Source: Caviibacterium pharyngocola (GTDB lineage Bacteria; Pseudomonadota; Gammaproteobacteria; Enterobacterales; Pasteurellaceae). Taken from it: a stretch of DNA of 64,000 nucleotides. The position numbers and the translations under genes are program-made. Where the stretch lies: the NCBI RefSeq assembly GCF_002795405.1, contig NZ_PHGZ01000013.1, forward strand, positions 313,988 to 377,987, given 5' to 3'. This document shows positions 1-10,142 of the stretch, piece by piece; position 1 is the stretch's first letter, and every line of letters starts with the position of its first letter. The notes under the pieces were generated by a model. It saw nothing but the letters and a program-made list of their open reading frames with translations. It was not told where the DNA came from and made no database searches.

Positions 1-1
1 A

Positions 2-2008
2 AGCTTACTCATCACTGCCTTGTTGATTTATATCGTTGGTGCGTTTGTTTCCCTTTGCGTAAGTCGAAACGAACAACTTTCAATCAATATATCCGGCGTG
101 ACCGGTATCATTGGTGGAGCATTGGGCATTTTAGCCTGCGCCCCCGTTCTAATGAGCAGCAATGCAGTTACTGACGTATTTCACACACCTTTTGAATTTG
201 CTCGATTTTCAATCCGTTTAGACGGTCTTGCCGCCTTTATGGTGTGTGTGATTTCTTTATTGGTTATTGTGACCGCACTTTATTCCTTTTCCTATGTTCG
301 CGAATACAAAGGTAAAGGCGCCGGCACAATGGGCTTTTTTATGAATATCTTTATCGCCTCAATGGTTGCCTTGGTGGTCAGTGATAACGCCTTTTATTTC
401 TTAGTGTTCTTTGAAATGATGTCGTTAGCGTCTTATTTCCTTGTGTTAACCGAACAAGACGATAATTCGGTAAATGCCGGCTTATTATATTTCTTTATTG
501 CACACGCCGGTTCCGTGTTGATTATGATCGCCTTTTTCATTTTCTATTGCTACGCAGACAGCTTTGAATTTGAAGCCTTCCGACACACCGAGCTTTCCTC
601 CCCGTTAGGATTTACCGTGTTTATGCTCGCATTCCTCGGATTCGGTGCAAAAGCAGGGATGATTCCGTTACACGGTTGGTTGCCGAAAGCGCACCCTGCG
701 GCACCGTCGCACGCTTCCGCATTAATGTCCGGCGTAATGGTGAAAATCGGGATCTTCGGTATCATTAAAGTCGGAATCGATTTGCTCGGCGCGACAAATT
801 TATGGTTCGGCGTGATCGTTTTAGGTTTCGGTGCGGTATCTTCTGTTCTCGGCGTACTTTATGCCCTTGCCGAACACGATATTAAAAAATTATTGGCATA
901 TCACACCGTAGAAAACGTCGGTATTATTATGATGGGCGTCGGCGTCGGAATGATCGGCATTGCGATTCATCATCCGGTGCTTGCCGTGGTCGGCTTGCTC
1001 GGCGGATTGTACCATTTGTTAAACCACGCCGTATTCAAAGGATTATTATTCCTCGGCGCCGGTTCGATTATGTATCGTCTGCACACCAAAGATATGGATT
1101 TAATGGGCGGCTTGGGCAAATTAATGCCTTACACCGCGTTTTGTTTCTTAATTGGCACAATGGCGATTTCCGCCTTACCGCCGTTTAACGGTTTTGTCAG
1201 CGAATGGTTTACTTATCAATCGCTTTTCTCACTTAGCCAAGAATCACATATCGCTTTAAAACTCGCCGGCCCGATTGCCATTATTATGCTTGCGTTGACC
1301 GGTGCCTTAGCCGCCTTGTGTTTCGTGAAAGTGTATGGCATCAGTTTCGGCGGAATGCCGCGTAGCGAAAAAGCGGCGCAAGCCCGCGAAGTGCCGAAAC
1401 CGATGGTTTGGGCAATGGCGATCTTAGCGCTTTGCTGCGTATTATTGGGCGTTGGCGCCTCTGTCGTGACCCCGATTATCGCGCAAATTTCTACCGCACT
1501 TTCACATAGCGAATCCTTCCCGTTGGTGCAAAATACCTTGCTGGTTTCTTCCGACAAACCTTATACCGCGCTTTCCACACCGATGATCACCATTATGTTG
1601 GTCGCCTTCTTCTTGGTGCCGTTCGCTTATTATGCAATGACGAAAAAAGCGCGTCTTACGGATCGGGCGAAGGGCAATCCTTGGGCGTGCGGTTATGCTT
1701 ATGAACCGGATATGGCGGCATCGGCGGGCAGCTTTACGCGTCCGTTACGCACAATGTTTAAACCGCTTTATACGTTGCGTCGCTTATTGGATCCGGCGCC
1801 GCTCGGACAAAAAGGCATTAATGCGACGGTTAACGGCGCAACGAAATTAGAACCGGTTTGGGAAGAACAGATCACAATGCCGATAGGACGGTTGATTCCG
1901 CGCATTGCAGAAAAATTGCAATGGTTACAAGGCGGCGATTTCCGCGTCTATTGCGTCTATTTCGTGATTGCGTTGGTCGTATTGTTACTCACCACGGCGA
2001 TGATGTAA
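2..2008 (+). CDS. hyfB: Hydrogenase-4 membrane subunit HyfB (5'-truncated)
   Basis: Proton-translocating, NuoL/NuoM-type antiporter subunit in the membrane arm of formate hydrogenlyase 2. The frame is open back to base 2 and the first TTG is not a convincing start. By comparison with E. coli HyfB (about 672 aa) only a few N-terminal residues lie outside the window; 668 are present. Many hydrophobic segments are visible, and the central region has the family's conserved Lys/His/Glu positions, for example around LAYHTVENVG and LLNHAVFKGLLF. The cytosolic-end segment near residues 550-580 (NPWACGYAYEP) is typical of HyfB/HycC. hyfC follows 10 bp downstream. HycC is the paralogue, but the presence of HyfD, HyfE and HyfF in the same operon favours HyfB. 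Confidence 0.95.
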   Translation, partial: SLLITALLIYIVGAFVSLCVSRNEQLSINISGVTGIIGGALGILACAPVLMSSNAVTDVFHTPFEFARFSIRLDGLAAFMVCVISLLVIVTALYSFSYVREYKGKGAGTMGFFMNIFIASMVALVVSDNAFYFLVFFEMMSLASYFLVLTEQDDNSVNAGLLYFFIAHAGSVLIMIAFFIFYCYADSFEFEAFRHTELSSPLGFTVFMLAFLGFGAKAGMIPLHGWLPKAHPAAPSHASALMSGVMVKIGIFGIIKVGIDLLGATNLWFGVIVLGFGAVSSVLGVLYALAEHDIKKLLAYHTVENVGIIMMGVGVGMIGIAIHHPVLAVVGLLGGLYHLLNHAVFKGLLFLGAGSIMYRLHTKDMDLMGGLGKLMPYTAFCFLIGTMAISALPPFNGFVSEWFTYQSLFSLSQESHIALKLAGPIAIIMLALTGALAALCFVKVYGISFGGMPRSEKAAQAREVPKPMVWAMAILALCCVLLGVGASVVTPIIAQISTALSHSESFPLVQNTLLVSSDKPYTALSTPMITIMLVAFFLVPFAYYAMTKKARLTDRAKGNPWACGYAYEPDMAASAGSFTRPLRTMFKPLYTLRRLLDPAPLGQKGINATVNGATKLEPVWEEQITMPIGRLIPRIAEKLQWLQGGDFRVYCVYFVIALVVLLLTTAMM

Positions 2009-2018
2009 GGAGTTCGGA

Positions 2019-2981
2019 ATGATGACATTACCTTCAGAAGTTGCAACCTCCGCCGGAATGTTTTGCTTGGCGGTGCTACAAGCGGTTTTATTACTGTTAT
2101 TAGCACCACTGTTTTCCGGTATTTCCCGAATGATTCGCGCGCGTATTCAATCCCGTCGCGGGCCGGGAATTTTACAAGATTATCGTGACATTGCGAAATT
2201 AATGAAACGGCAAAATGTCTTGCCGGACAACGCGGGATTCGTTTCAAACGTAATGCCTTATGTGCTAATCGCCAGCGTTGCGGTGATTGCGATGAGCTTG
2301 CCGTTATTCACCTTGGCTTCACCTTTCGGCGCAGGCGGCGATTTGATTACCGCGATTTATCTATTCGCCTTATTTCGTTTCTTCTTTTCCATTGCCGGAC
2401 TGGATAGCAACAGCACCTTCTCCGGTTTGGGCGCAAGCCGCGAAGTTACCCTCGGCGTGTTGGTCGAACCGATGTTAATGCTTGCCTTATTAGTGGTAGC
2501 GTTAATCGTCGGATCCACCAATTTCGGCGTGATTGGTGCCACACTCGCAACGCAACCGTGGAGCTATCCCGTTGCGACGATTATGGCGTTAATCGCAAGC
2601 GCGTTTGCCGTGTTTATCGAAATGGGCAAAATTCCCTTTGATTTGGCGGAAGCGGAACAAGAATTACAAGAAGGCCCGTTGACCGAATATTCCGGCCCGG
2701 CGCTCGCTTTAATCAAAATCGGCTTAAGCTTGAAATCAATGGTGGTCGCGGCGATTTTCGTCAGCGTGTTGTTTCCTTTCGGCGCTGCGGCGGAACTCAG
2801 CCTAAGTGCGGTGATTTTCGGCGTTGTTTTCTTCTTCGTGAAATTATTGATTGCCTACGTCATCGCGTGTGTGATCGAAAATAGCGTCGCGCGTACAAGA
2901 TTTATGCTGGCAGGTCGCTTTACCGCCGTCGGTTTCGGTATTTCCGTCTTGGCGTTCGTTTTTTATCTCACGGGATTGTAA
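2019..2981 (+). CDS. hyfC: Hydrogenase-4 membrane anchor HyfC (NuoH-like)
   Basis: Inner-membrane subunit homologous to NuoH and HycD that anchors the peripheral hydrogenase arm to the membrane. The 320-residue protein has about eight hydrophobic helices. The NuoH-family cytosolic loop signatures are visible: QSRRGPGILQDYRDIAKL near residue 45, and the acidic loop IPFDLAEAEQELQEGP near residue 205, which contacts the quinone-pocket-like region in complex I. It begins with two ATG codons after an AAGGAG-like site at the end of hyfB. The length agrees with E. coli HyfC (about 315 aa). Confidence 0.95.
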   Translation: MMTLPSEVATSAGMFCLAVLQAVLLLLLAPLFSGISRMIRARIQSRRGPGILQDYRDIAKLMKRQNVLPDNAGFVSNVMPYVLIASVAVIAMSLPLFTLASPFGAGGDLITAIYLFALFRFFFSIAGLDSNSTFSGLGASREVTLGVLVEPMLMLALLVVALIVGSTNFGVIGATLATQPWSYPVATIMALIASAFAVFIEMGKIPFDLAEAEQELQEGPLTEYSGPALALIKIGLSLKSMVVAAIFVSVLFPFGAAAELSLSAVIFGVVFFFVKLLIAYVIACVIENSVARTRFMLAGRFTAVGFGISVLAFVFYLTGL

Positions 2982-2990
2982 GGAGGAAAA

Positions 2991-4427
2991 ATGGAATCTT
3001 TAGCTCTAATTACAATCGTGTTGCCTTTTGTCGGCGCGTTGTTGGTCGGTGCGAATAAAACGCACTTTGCCAAACTTGCCGTTGTTATTGCCGCCGTGGC
3101 TACGCTGTTCAGCCTATTATTAGCGCAACAATGGTATGCCAACGGTCAATCAAGCCTGAGTTATGATCTGGTGGTATTCGGACAAACGGTAATTTTCGGC
3201 GTCACCTTGGATGCGGTCAGCACCTTAATCTGCTTCGCGGTGGTCGCCCTCGGATTTTTGATTATTCTTTATTCTTGCGGCTATTTAACCGACAAAAACC
3301 GCGAACATCCGCACAACGGCTTGCCGCGTTTTTATGCATTGTTATTGGTTTTCGTCGGTGCAATGGCGGGCTTGGTGCTATCTTCCACCTTAATCGGGCA
3401 GTTGCTGTTCTTTGAAATTACCGGCGCTTGTTCGTGGGGATTGATCAGCTATTATCAAACACCGAAAGCAATGGCTTCGGCGATGAAAGCCTTGATCATC
3501 ACACACGTCGGCGCTATCGGCTTATATCTTGCCGCCGCCTTTTTGTTCAGCAAATCGGGTACATTCTCACTTACCGCATTAGAACACTTAGATCCGGCAA
3601 GCAAAACCATCGTGCTATTCGGTGTTATGTTTGCCGCTTGGGGCAAATCGGCACAATTACCGATGCAAATTTGGTTACCGAACGCAATGGAAGCACCGAC
3701 ACCGGTGAGTGCTTATTTGCACGCCGCCTCAATGGTGAAAGTCGGGGTATATATTTTCGCTCGCGCCGTAATGTCGGCGGGTGAAATTCCGCACATTGTC
3801 GGCGAAGTCGGAATGGGAATGGCGATGATCACCTTGATTTACGGCTTTTTAATGTATTTGCCGCAAACGGATTTAAAACGCTTATTGGCGTATTCGACCA
3901 TTACCCAGCTCTCTTATATTTTCATCGGGTTATCCTTGGCAGCATTGGGATCTAAACTCGCCTTTATTGCCGCCATCGCTTACATTTTTAACCACGCCTT
4001 TGCGAAAAGCTTATTTTTCCTTGTTGCCGGTTCGCTCAGTTATGCCACAGGCACACGGATAATGCCGCGCTTACAAGGCATTATGCGCACAATGCCGCTT
4101 GTCGGCGTCGGTTTCGGAATCGCCGCCTTGGCGATTGCCGGTGTGCCGCCGTTTAACGGATTTTTCAGCAAATTTCCGTTATTTGCCGCCGGATTCGCTT
4201 TGGGAGCTGACGCAGGCTGGATCACTGTGTTGATGATCATCGCCTTGCTGGAAAGTATCGGCACCTTCGTTTGGTTGCTGTATAAATTCGGTCAATGCGT
4301 GATCGGTGAACCGTCCGATGAAGTTGCGAAAGCCCAACCGTTACCGTTGTCAATGACCGTCGTGTTAGTGATTTTAATGGTAATGTCCGTCTGTTCGAGC
4401 GCGATTGCCGCGTGGTGGCTGGGTTAA
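2991..4427 (+). CDS. hyfD: Hydrogenase-4 antiporter-like subunit HyfD
   Basis: NuoL/M/N-family integral membrane subunit of hydrogenase 4, 478 residues, predicted to carry an ion-translocation channel. Family features include MQIWLPNAMEAPTPVSAYLHAASMVKVGVY (about residues 224-253), with the Lys and His positions used in the channel, and DLKRLLAYSTITQLSYIF. It has an AGGAGG ribosome-binding site just upstream and lies 9 bp after hyfC. HyfD is absent from the smaller Hyc (FHL-1) complex, so it marks this operon as the Hyf type. Confidence 0.94.
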   Translation: MESLALITIVLPFVGALLVGANKTHFAKLAVVIAAVATLFSLLLAQQWYANGQSSLSYDLVVFGQTVIFGVTLDAVSTLICFAVVALGFLIILYSCGYLTDKNREHPHNGLPRFYALLLVFVGAMAGLVLSSTLIGQLLFFEITGACSWGLISYYQTPKAMASAMKALIITHVGAIGLYLAAAFLFSKSGTFSLTALEHLDPASKTIVLFGVMFAAWGKSAQLPMQIWLPNAMEAPTPVSAYLHAASMVKVGVYIFARAVMSAGEIPHIVGEVGMGMAMITLIYGFLMYLPQTDLKRLLAYSTITQLSYIFIGLSLAALGSKLAFIAAIAYIFNHAFAKSLFFLVAGSLSYATGTRIMPRLQGIMRTMPLVGVGFGIAALAIAGVPPFNGFFSKFPLFAAGFALGADAGWITVLMIIALLESIGTFVWLLYKFGQCVIGEPSDEVAKAQPLPLSMTVVLVILMVMSVCSSAIAAWWLG

Positions 4428-4436
4428 GGGGGAATT

Positions 4437-5075
4437 ATGTTGATGATTAATACCTTGGCGGGATTATTGATTCTAACCTCGCTTTGCGTAATTGCGATGA
4501 AAACGGCGAAAAAATCCGCAATATTCTACGCGTTACAATCACTCGTGTTGGTGTTGTTATTTCTCTGTCTTGCCGGCGAAATGCAAGCGCACGAACTTTA
4601 TATGTGGTCGATCGGCGCATTTATTACCAAAGTGGTTTTAGTGCCCGCTATTTTGATTTACGCCACGAAAAAATTAAACGAAAGCGCGACGCCGAGCGGG
4701 CTAAACGCCGTGTGGTTGATTCCGATAACCGCGCTTATCGTGGTGTTGTGCTATTGGGTGGTCAGCCCGATCAATCTGCCTTTGGCGGAATCGCTTAAAC
4801 CGGTGTTATCCGTTTCTCTCGGTCATTTCTTATTGGGATTGGTTTGCATTGTCAGTCAACGCAATATTCTCAAACAAGTATTCGGTTATTGCTTAATGGA
4901 AAATGGCTCGCATTTAACGCTTGCCTTGCTTGCCAACAAAGCACCGGAACTGGTGGAAATCGGCATTGCGACGGACGCCTTGTTCGCAGTGATTATTATG
5001 GTGTTATTGGTAAATAAGATTTATTTAAAAATCAATACGTTGGATGCCAAAGAACTGACAGGATTGAAGGGGTGA
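4437..5075 (+). CDS. hyfE: Hydrogenase-4 membrane subunit HyfE
   Basis: Small membrane subunit of 212 residues with about six hydrophobic segments. It corresponds to E. coli HyfE (about 216 aa) and is distantly related to NuoK/MrpC-type subunits in its C-terminal part. It probably helps form the membrane arm between the antiporter-like subunits. It starts 9 bp after hyfD and ends 4 bp before hyfF, consistent with translation from one polycistronic mRNA. It is assigned by position, length and hydrophobic pattern, because the family has few diagnostic motifs. Confidence 0.9.
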   Translation: MLMINTLAGLLILTSLCVIAMKTAKKSAIFYALQSLVLVLLFLCLAGEMQAHELYMWSIGAFITKVVLVPAILIYATKKLNESATPSGLNAVWLIPITALIVVLCYWVVSPINLPLAESLKPVLSVSLGHFLLGLVCIVSQRNILKQVFGYCLMENGSHLTLALLANKAPELVEIGIATDALFAVIIMVLLVNKIYLKINTLDAKELTGLKG

Positions 5076-5079
5076 CGCT

Positions 5080-6621
5080 ATGTTTGAATTAGGTTGGATC
5101 TATGCATTATTACTCGCACCTTTATGCGTTTCGATTGCCTGTTTTGCCACGATCAAATTAAAAAATCCGAAAATTTGCACCGCACTTCATCTCACCGGAT
5201 TAGTGTTGTTGTTTATTTTTTCGATGAAAGTGATCGCCGGCGTGTTATCGCAAGGCACTTTAATCGCCTTGAATAATTGGATTTATATCGATGCGTTATC
5301 GGCGATTTTTATCGGCTTAATCGGTATTGTCGGCGTATTGGCGGGCGTGTATTCCGTCGGTTATATCAACACCGAATTGGCGCGCGGGCATTTGGATGAA
5401 CGAGGCAATCATTTATATCACGGATTTTTGCATTTGTTCTTCTTCACAATGCTGCTTTCCGTAACCACCAACAACGTGATTTTAATGTGGGTCGGCATTG
5501 AAGCGACCACATTAAGCTCGGCGTTTTTGGTCGGAATTTATGCCCATCGCACTGCCTTGGAAGCCGCGTGGAAATACATCATTATTTGCTCCGTGGGGGT
5601 GGCGTTCGGTTTATACGGAACGATTTTAACCTTCTCCGATGCAAACACCTTATTGAGCGATCCGAGCCAAGCGATTTTCTGGTCGGCAATCAATCAACAA
5701 GCGCAAGGACTCAATCCGACGTTAATGCATTTGGCATTCGTGTTTATTTTGATCGGTTTCGGCACGAAGTGCGGTCTTTTTCCGATGCATACTTGGTTGC
5801 CGGATGCGCACAGTGAAGCGCCGAGTCCGGTCAGTGCGATTTTATCCGCCGTGTTATTAAATTGCGCAATGTTGGTAGTGTTACGCTATTACATTTTAGT
5901 GTCGAAAGCTGTCGGACCGGATTATCCGCAAACCTTGTTGTTGGTGTTCGGATTGTTATCCACCGGTATTGCGTCTTTCTTCATTATTATGCAACACGAT
6001 ATTAAACGTAAATTGGCTTACCACAGTATCGAAAATATGGGGTTAATCGGCTTTGCCTTCGGCTTAGGCGGTCCTATCGGAATGTTTGCCGGTTTATTGC
6101 ACACCATTACCCACAGTTTGGCGAAAGCCCTATTATTCTGCGCATCAGGCAATATTTTATTGAAATATCATTCGCGTGATATTCAAAATGTGCGCGGAAT
6201 GTGGGTGGCGTCACCGATCACTGCAGTGTTATTTGCCGGCGGCGCGTTAGCTTTGGGTGGCGTGCCGCCGTTCGGAATGTTTGCCAGTGAGTTCGCCATT
6301 GTGGTTGCCGGTATTTATTCGGGCAATGTCGGATTAGCTGTGCTTTGCTTAATTTTCTTAACGATTGCCTTAGCGGGTTTAACCACTATGCTGCTAAAAA
6401 CCGTATTAGGTAAACCGACGGAAGGCGTTGAAATCGGCGAAAGCGATAAAAGTTCATTGGTCGTCTTGGCGATTTATTTACTTTTATTGCTGGCAATGGG
6501 GGTTTATATCGGCGAGCCGATTTTGCAATTATTAAAAACGTCGGTGGGCATTATTTTAGGACAAGAAAACCTGTCTTTCGGTGAAATGTTGGTATTACCT
6601 TGGCAAAGCCTAGGTCAGTAA
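5080..6621 (+). CDS. hyfF: Hydrogenase-4 antiporter-like subunit HyfF
   Basis: Third NuoL/M/N-like subunit of the hydrogenase membrane arm, 513 residues (E. coli HyfF about 526). Visible signatures are GLFPMHTWLPDAHSEAPSPV near residue 231, with the family Lys/His/Glu channel positions, and HDIKRKLAYHSIENMGLIGF near residue 306. With HyfB and HyfD it gives the complex three antiporter-like modules. That number is the established difference from FHL-1 and the reason FHL-2 has been proposed to couple formate oxidation to ion pumping. Confidence 0.94.
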   Translation: MFELGWIYALLLAPLCVSIACFATIKLKNPKICTALHLTGLVLLFIFSMKVIAGVLSQGTLIALNNWIYIDALSAIFIGLIGIVGVLAGVYSVGYINTELARGHLDERGNHLYHGFLHLFFFTMLLSVTTNNVILMWVGIEATTLSSAFLVGIYAHRTALEAAWKYIIICSVGVAFGLYGTILTFSDANTLLSDPSQAIFWSAINQQAQGLNPTLMHLAFVFILIGFGTKCGLFPMHTWLPDAHSEAPSPVSAILSAVLLNCAMLVVLRYYILVSKAVGPDYPQTLLLVFGLLSTGIASFFIIMQHDIKRKLAYHSIENMGLIGFAFGLGGPIGMFAGLLHTITHSLAKALLFCASGNILLKYHSRDIQNVRGMWVASPITAVLFAGGALALGGVPPFGMFASEFAIVVAGIYSGNVGLAVLCLIFLTIALAGLTTMLLKTVLGKPTEGVEIGESDKSSLVVLAIYLLLLLAMGVYIGEPILQLLKTSVGIILGQENLSFGEMLVLPWQSLGQ

Positions 6622-6637
6622 ATCGGGGGGAGAGAAA

Positions 6638-8368
6638 ATGGAATTAACGAAAAATACGACGGTCGATCCGACCCGAATGCTTGGTAAAAATTATATTGAA
6701 GCGGTTCACACAAAATTTCCGCATACGCTTTTAGATGAAGAATGGTCCACGCCGAATCAGGTTACGCTAACCGTAAAAACCAATATGTTGCCTGATGTGG
6801 TCGCCTATCTTTATTACGAACACGAAGGCTGGTTGCCGCTGGTTTTCGGTAATGACGAACGGTCGATTCACGGCAATTATGCGGTGTATTACGTTTTATC
6901 AATGGAAGGCGAAGTTAAAACCTTCGTCACGATTAAAGCCTTGGTAGATCCGGTTTCCTTAGAATTTCCGTCCGTAACGCCGAAAGTGCCTGCCGCCGTT
7001 TGGGGCGAACGGGAACTGTTCGATATGTTCGGTTTAAAAGCCGTGGGCTTGCCGGATCAACGCCGCTTAGTGCTACCGGACGATTGGCCGGACGATTTAC
7101 ATCCGCTACGCAAAGATTCGATGGATTATCGCTTACGTCCGGATCCGACTACAGCGACGGAAACTTACGAATTCATCAATGAAAAAGGCGAAGCACGAAT
7201 CGTACCGATCGGTCCGATGCATATTACTTCCGACGAACCGGGACATTTCCGTTTGTTTGTGGACGGTGAAGATATTATCGACGCGGATTACCGTTTATTC
7301 TATGTGCATCGCGGAATGGAGAAATTGGCGGAAACCCGAATGGGTTATGATGAAGTCACTTTCTTAGCGGATCGCGTGTGTGGAATCTGCGGCTTTACCC
7401 ATAGCGTCGCCTATGCCAATTCCGTAGAAAACGCCTTGGGACTTGTAGTGCCGCAACGGGCGCAATGGATCCGCGCGATTTTGTTGGAAGTGGAACGCTT
7501 ACACAGCCATTTATTAAATATCGGGCTATCCAGCCACTTTGTCGGCTTTGATACCGGTTTTATGCAATTTTTCCGCGTGCGCGAAAAATCAATGACCTTA
7601 GCGGAAATTCTGACCGGTGCGCGCAAAACCTACGGCATTAACCTAATTGGCGGCGTGCGACGCGATATGTTGAAACATCAACGTCAGGAATGTATCAAAC
7701 TGATTCGCGAAATCCGCGACGGCGCTAAAGGCTTGATCGATATTTTATTAAGCACGCCGAATATCGAGCAACGCACGGTAAATATCGGACGCTTGGAAAA
7801 AAATATCGCGCGCGATTACAGTCCGGTCGGGCCGATGGTGCGCGGCAGCGGCTTTGCGCGCGACGTGCGTAAAGTGCATCCGTTCTCCGGTTACGGCGAA
7901 GTGCCTTTCGACATTTTTACCGAACAAAATTGCGATGTAATGTCGCGTCTTTCCGTGCGCATTAAAGAATTGTTCGAAAGTATCAACATTATCGAATATA
8001 TGGTGGATAACCTACCGAACGGTGAATTATTGGCGGAAGGTTTCACCTACAAACCGGGTCGTTTTGCTCTCGGCATTACCGAAGCGCCGCGCGGTGAGGA
8101 TATTCACTGGTCAATGTTGGGCGATAACCAAAAATTATACCGTTGGCGCTGTCGAGCGGCGACTTATGCGAACTGGCCGGTGTTGCGCTATATGTTGCGC
8201 GGCAACACGGTTTCCGACGCGCCGTTAATTATCGGCAGCGTGGATCCTTGTTATTCCTGTACCGACCGCGTGACCGTCGTGGATGTGCGCAAACGCCAAG
8301 CCAAAACCGTCGAATACAAAGAAATCGAACGTTACGGCATCGAGCGTAAAAATTCACCGTTGAAATAG
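6638..8368 (+). CDS. hyfG: [NiFe]-hydrogenase 4 large subunit HyfG
   Basis: Catalytic subunit of formate hydrogenlyase 2, fusing a NuoC-like N-terminal domain (about residues 1-180) to a NuoD-like NiFe domain. The four nickel-ligand cysteines are present: CGIC at 248/251 in the L1 motif and DPCYSC at 538/541 in L2. The sequence continues 32 residues past Arg544 and ends in NSPLK. E. coli HycE has the same 32-residue tail, which its protease removes after the equivalent Arg once nickel is inserted. hycI lies in the same operon, so cleavage Arg544/Val545 is predicted. Length 576 aa, as in the family. Confidence 0.97.
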   Translation: MELTKNTTVDPTRMLGKNYIEAVHTKFPHTLLDEEWSTPNQVTLTVKTNMLPDVVAYLYYEHEGWLPLVFGNDERSIHGNYAVYYVLSMEGEVKTFVTIKALVDPVSLEFPSVTPKVPAAVWGERELFDMFGLKAVGLPDQRRLVLPDDWPDDLHPLRKDSMDYRLRPDPTTATETYEFINEKGEARIVPIGPMHITSDEPGHFRLFVDGEDIIDADYRLFYVHRGMEKLAETRMGYDEVTFLADRVCGICGFTHSVAYANSVENALGLVVPQRAQWIRAILLEVERLHSHLLNIGLSSHFVGFDTGFMQFFRVREKSMTLAEILTGARKTYGINLIGGVRRDMLKHQRQECIKLIREIRDGAKGLIDILLSTPNIEQRTVNIGRLEKNIARDYSPVGPMVRGSGFARDVRKVHPFSGYGEVPFDIFTEQNCDVMSRLSVRIKELFESINIIEYMVDNLPNGELLAEGFTYKPGRFALGITEAPRGEDIHWSMLGDNQKLYRWRCRAATYANWPVLRYMLRGNTVSDAPLIIGSVDPCYSCTDRVTVVDVRKRQAKTVEYKEIERYGIERKNSPLK

Positions 8369-8379
8369 GGAGGCGCAGA

Positions 8380-8952
8380 ATGTTTAAGTTACTTAAAACA
8401 GTATTTAAAACCGGCGACGCCACCACGAAATATCCGTTTAAACCCTATGAAACGGATCCGGATTTTCGCGGTAAACCGGAATTGGATTCCGCGCAATGTA
8501 TCGTGTGCGGCGCCTGCACAATGGCGTGTCCGGCAAATGCCTTGACATTACGCACAGATACGCAAAACGGCGAACGCACTTGGTCATTATTTTTAGGACG
8601 CTGTATTTTTTGCGGACGCTGCGAAGAAGTGTGCCCGACCAAAGCTATTCGGTTAACGCAAGATTTCGAATTATCGGTTTGCAATAAACAGGATTTGTAT
8701 CAAGAAACCACTTTCGGCACGACGAATTGTCAACAATGCGGCAAGCCGTTTACATCCGATAAAGAACTCAATTATACCATCGAATTATTGCGGCAAAGTG
8801 CGGTGGATCCTGCGCAAATTTCGCAAAAATTGGCGGTGTTGCACACTTGTCCGGATTGTAAACGTCAAAATAGTTTGGAAAAAACCGCAGAAATCGAAAC
8901 GCATATGCGCGTAAAACTCGCAATGTTCCGGCACAACGGAGGATCAAAATGA
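8380..8952 (+). CDS. hyfH: Hydrogenase-4 ferredoxin-like subunit HyfH
   Basis: Electron-transfer subunit of 190 residues homologous to HycF and NuoI. Two [4Fe-4S] motifs are visible: [12 protein letters not shown] (about residue 42) and [12 protein letters not shown] (about residue 76). The C-terminal part has two further Cys pairs, CQQC and CPDC, also found in HycF, which may bind another metal or stabilise the fold. It would pass electrons from the formate dehydrogenase side to the small subunit HyfI. The stop overlaps the hyfI start as ATGA, indicating translational coupling. Confidence 0.95.
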   Translation: MFKLLKTVFKTGDATTKYPFKPYETDPDFRGKPELDSAQCIVCGACTMACPANALTLRTDTQNGERTWSLFLGRCIFCGRCEEVCPTKAIRLTQDFELSVCNKQDLYQETTFGTTNCQQCGKPFTSDKELNYTIELLRQSAVDPAQISQKLAVLHTCPDCKRQNSLEKTAEIETHMRVKLAMFRHNGGSK

Positions 8953-9725
8953 ATACGCAAATTCCTATGCCGGTAAACGGTATTTCTACGCCGTTCAGCG
9001 TGGATGAACAACTGGCGAAAATGAAACAAACCTTATTGAAGGATATTCAACGTTCGGCTTATGTTTATCGCGTTGACTGCGGCGGCTGCAACGGGTGCGA
9101 AATCGAAATTTTCAGCACTATTACACCGACTTTCGACGCAGAACGTTTCGGGATTAAAGTGGTGGCTTCGCCGCGTCACGCCGATATTTTGTTATTTACC
9201 GGCGCGGTAACGCGGGCAATGCGCACGCCGGCAATGCGCGCTTATCAAGCGGCGCCGGATCCGAAAATCTGTATTTCTTACGGCGCTTGCGGTTGCGGCG
9301 GCGGGATTTTCCACGATCTGTATTGCGTGTGGGGCGGCAGCGATCAAATCGTGCCGATCGACGTGTATATTCCGGGTTGCCCGCCGACACCGGCGGCGAC
9401 TATTTACGGCTTTGCAATGGCGTTGGGCTTGTTGGATCAAAAATTAAAAGGCAAACAAGAAAAAGCCGATCCGAACGTGCAGGCGCAAGTGCGCTTCCCG
9501 ACCATTCCTTATGATTTACGCGTCAGCATTGAGCGTGAAGCGCGCCGTTTGGCGGGGTATCGTCAGGGCGGGGATTTAGCCGACAAATTTATGCAAATGA
9601 TGACGGAAAAACAGGATATTCCGTTCGGCGTGCGTTTGGGCGAATATTTGGAAAGAGAAGGGGATCCGCGTTTAAGCGAAATTTTAAATCGGTTACACGC
9701 CATTAGCCTGCCGTTTTCAGGATAA
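8949..9725 (+). CDS. hyfI: [NiFe]-hydrogenase 4 small subunit HyfI
   Basis: NuoB-like small subunit that carries the iron-sulfur cluster closest to the NiFe site. The cluster ligands lie in [10 protein letters not shown] (about residue 39), [10 protein letters not shown] (about 114) and the IPGCPPTP motif (about 140). No Tat signal peptide is present, as expected for cytoplasm-facing group 4 hydrogenases. The 258-residue length is close to E. coli HyfI (about 252). It overlaps hyfH by 4 bases and precedes hyfJ by 9 bases. Confidence 0.95.
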   Translation: MNTQIPMPVNGISTPFSVDEQLAKMKQTLLKDIQRSAYVYRVDCGGCNGCEIEIFSTITPTFDAERFGIKVVASPRHADILLFTGAVTRAMRTPAMRAYQAAPDPKICISYGACGCGGGIFHDLYCVWGGSDQIVPIDVYIPGCPPTPAATIYGFAMALGLLDQKLKGKQEKADPNVQAQVRFPTIPYDLRVSIEREARRLAGYRQGGDLADKFMQMMTEKQDIPFGVRLGEYLEREGDPRLSEILNRLHAISLPFSG

Positions 9726-9734
9726 GGAAATCAA

Positions 9735-10142
9735 ATGTCGCAAGTTATTTTTTATTTGTTGAATCAACGATTCGTCGAAAACGAAGAGCAAGTGCCGGAG
9801 CAAGCGCAGCAAGTAATGTATTACTCTCTCGCGATCGGGCATCACGTCGGCGTAATCGACTGCTTTAAAAAATTGTTGGTGTGCGATTATGCAAGCTATC
9901 AACAATTCGTCGAAAGTTTTGCCGAAGGCGAAGCGAAACGCAAATTCGTCGGATTAATTCGTTTCGGCGAAATTATGATCGACAGCAGCCACGTTAATTT
10001 ATTAGCGAAAGCATTGGATGACAACCGCGCGAATTTCAGCGCGGAACATCAACAATGGGCGAGCTGTTTAATGGACGCCTTGGCGGCGATTCAGCAAGAA
10101 CCGGTAATGTACATTATGGTGAAACGACGCGATGACAAATGA
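9735..10142 (+). CDS. hyfJ: HycH-family formate hydrogenlyase assembly protein HyfJ
   Basis: A 135-residue soluble protein of the HycH/HyfJ family, which is needed for maturation of the large subunit and is not part of the final complex. The conserved block QQVMYYSLAIGHHVGVIDCF is present near residue 26. It follows hyfI directly, and its last 11 bases overlap the start of hycI. The molecular role of the family is not well defined. Confidence 0.88.
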   Translation: MSQVIFYLLNQRFVENEEQVPEQAQQVMYYSLAIGHHVGVIDCFKKLLVCDYASYQQFVESFAEGEAKRKFVGLIRFGEIMIDSSHVNLLAKALDDNRANFSAEHQQWASCLMDALAAIQQEPVMYIMVKRRDDK

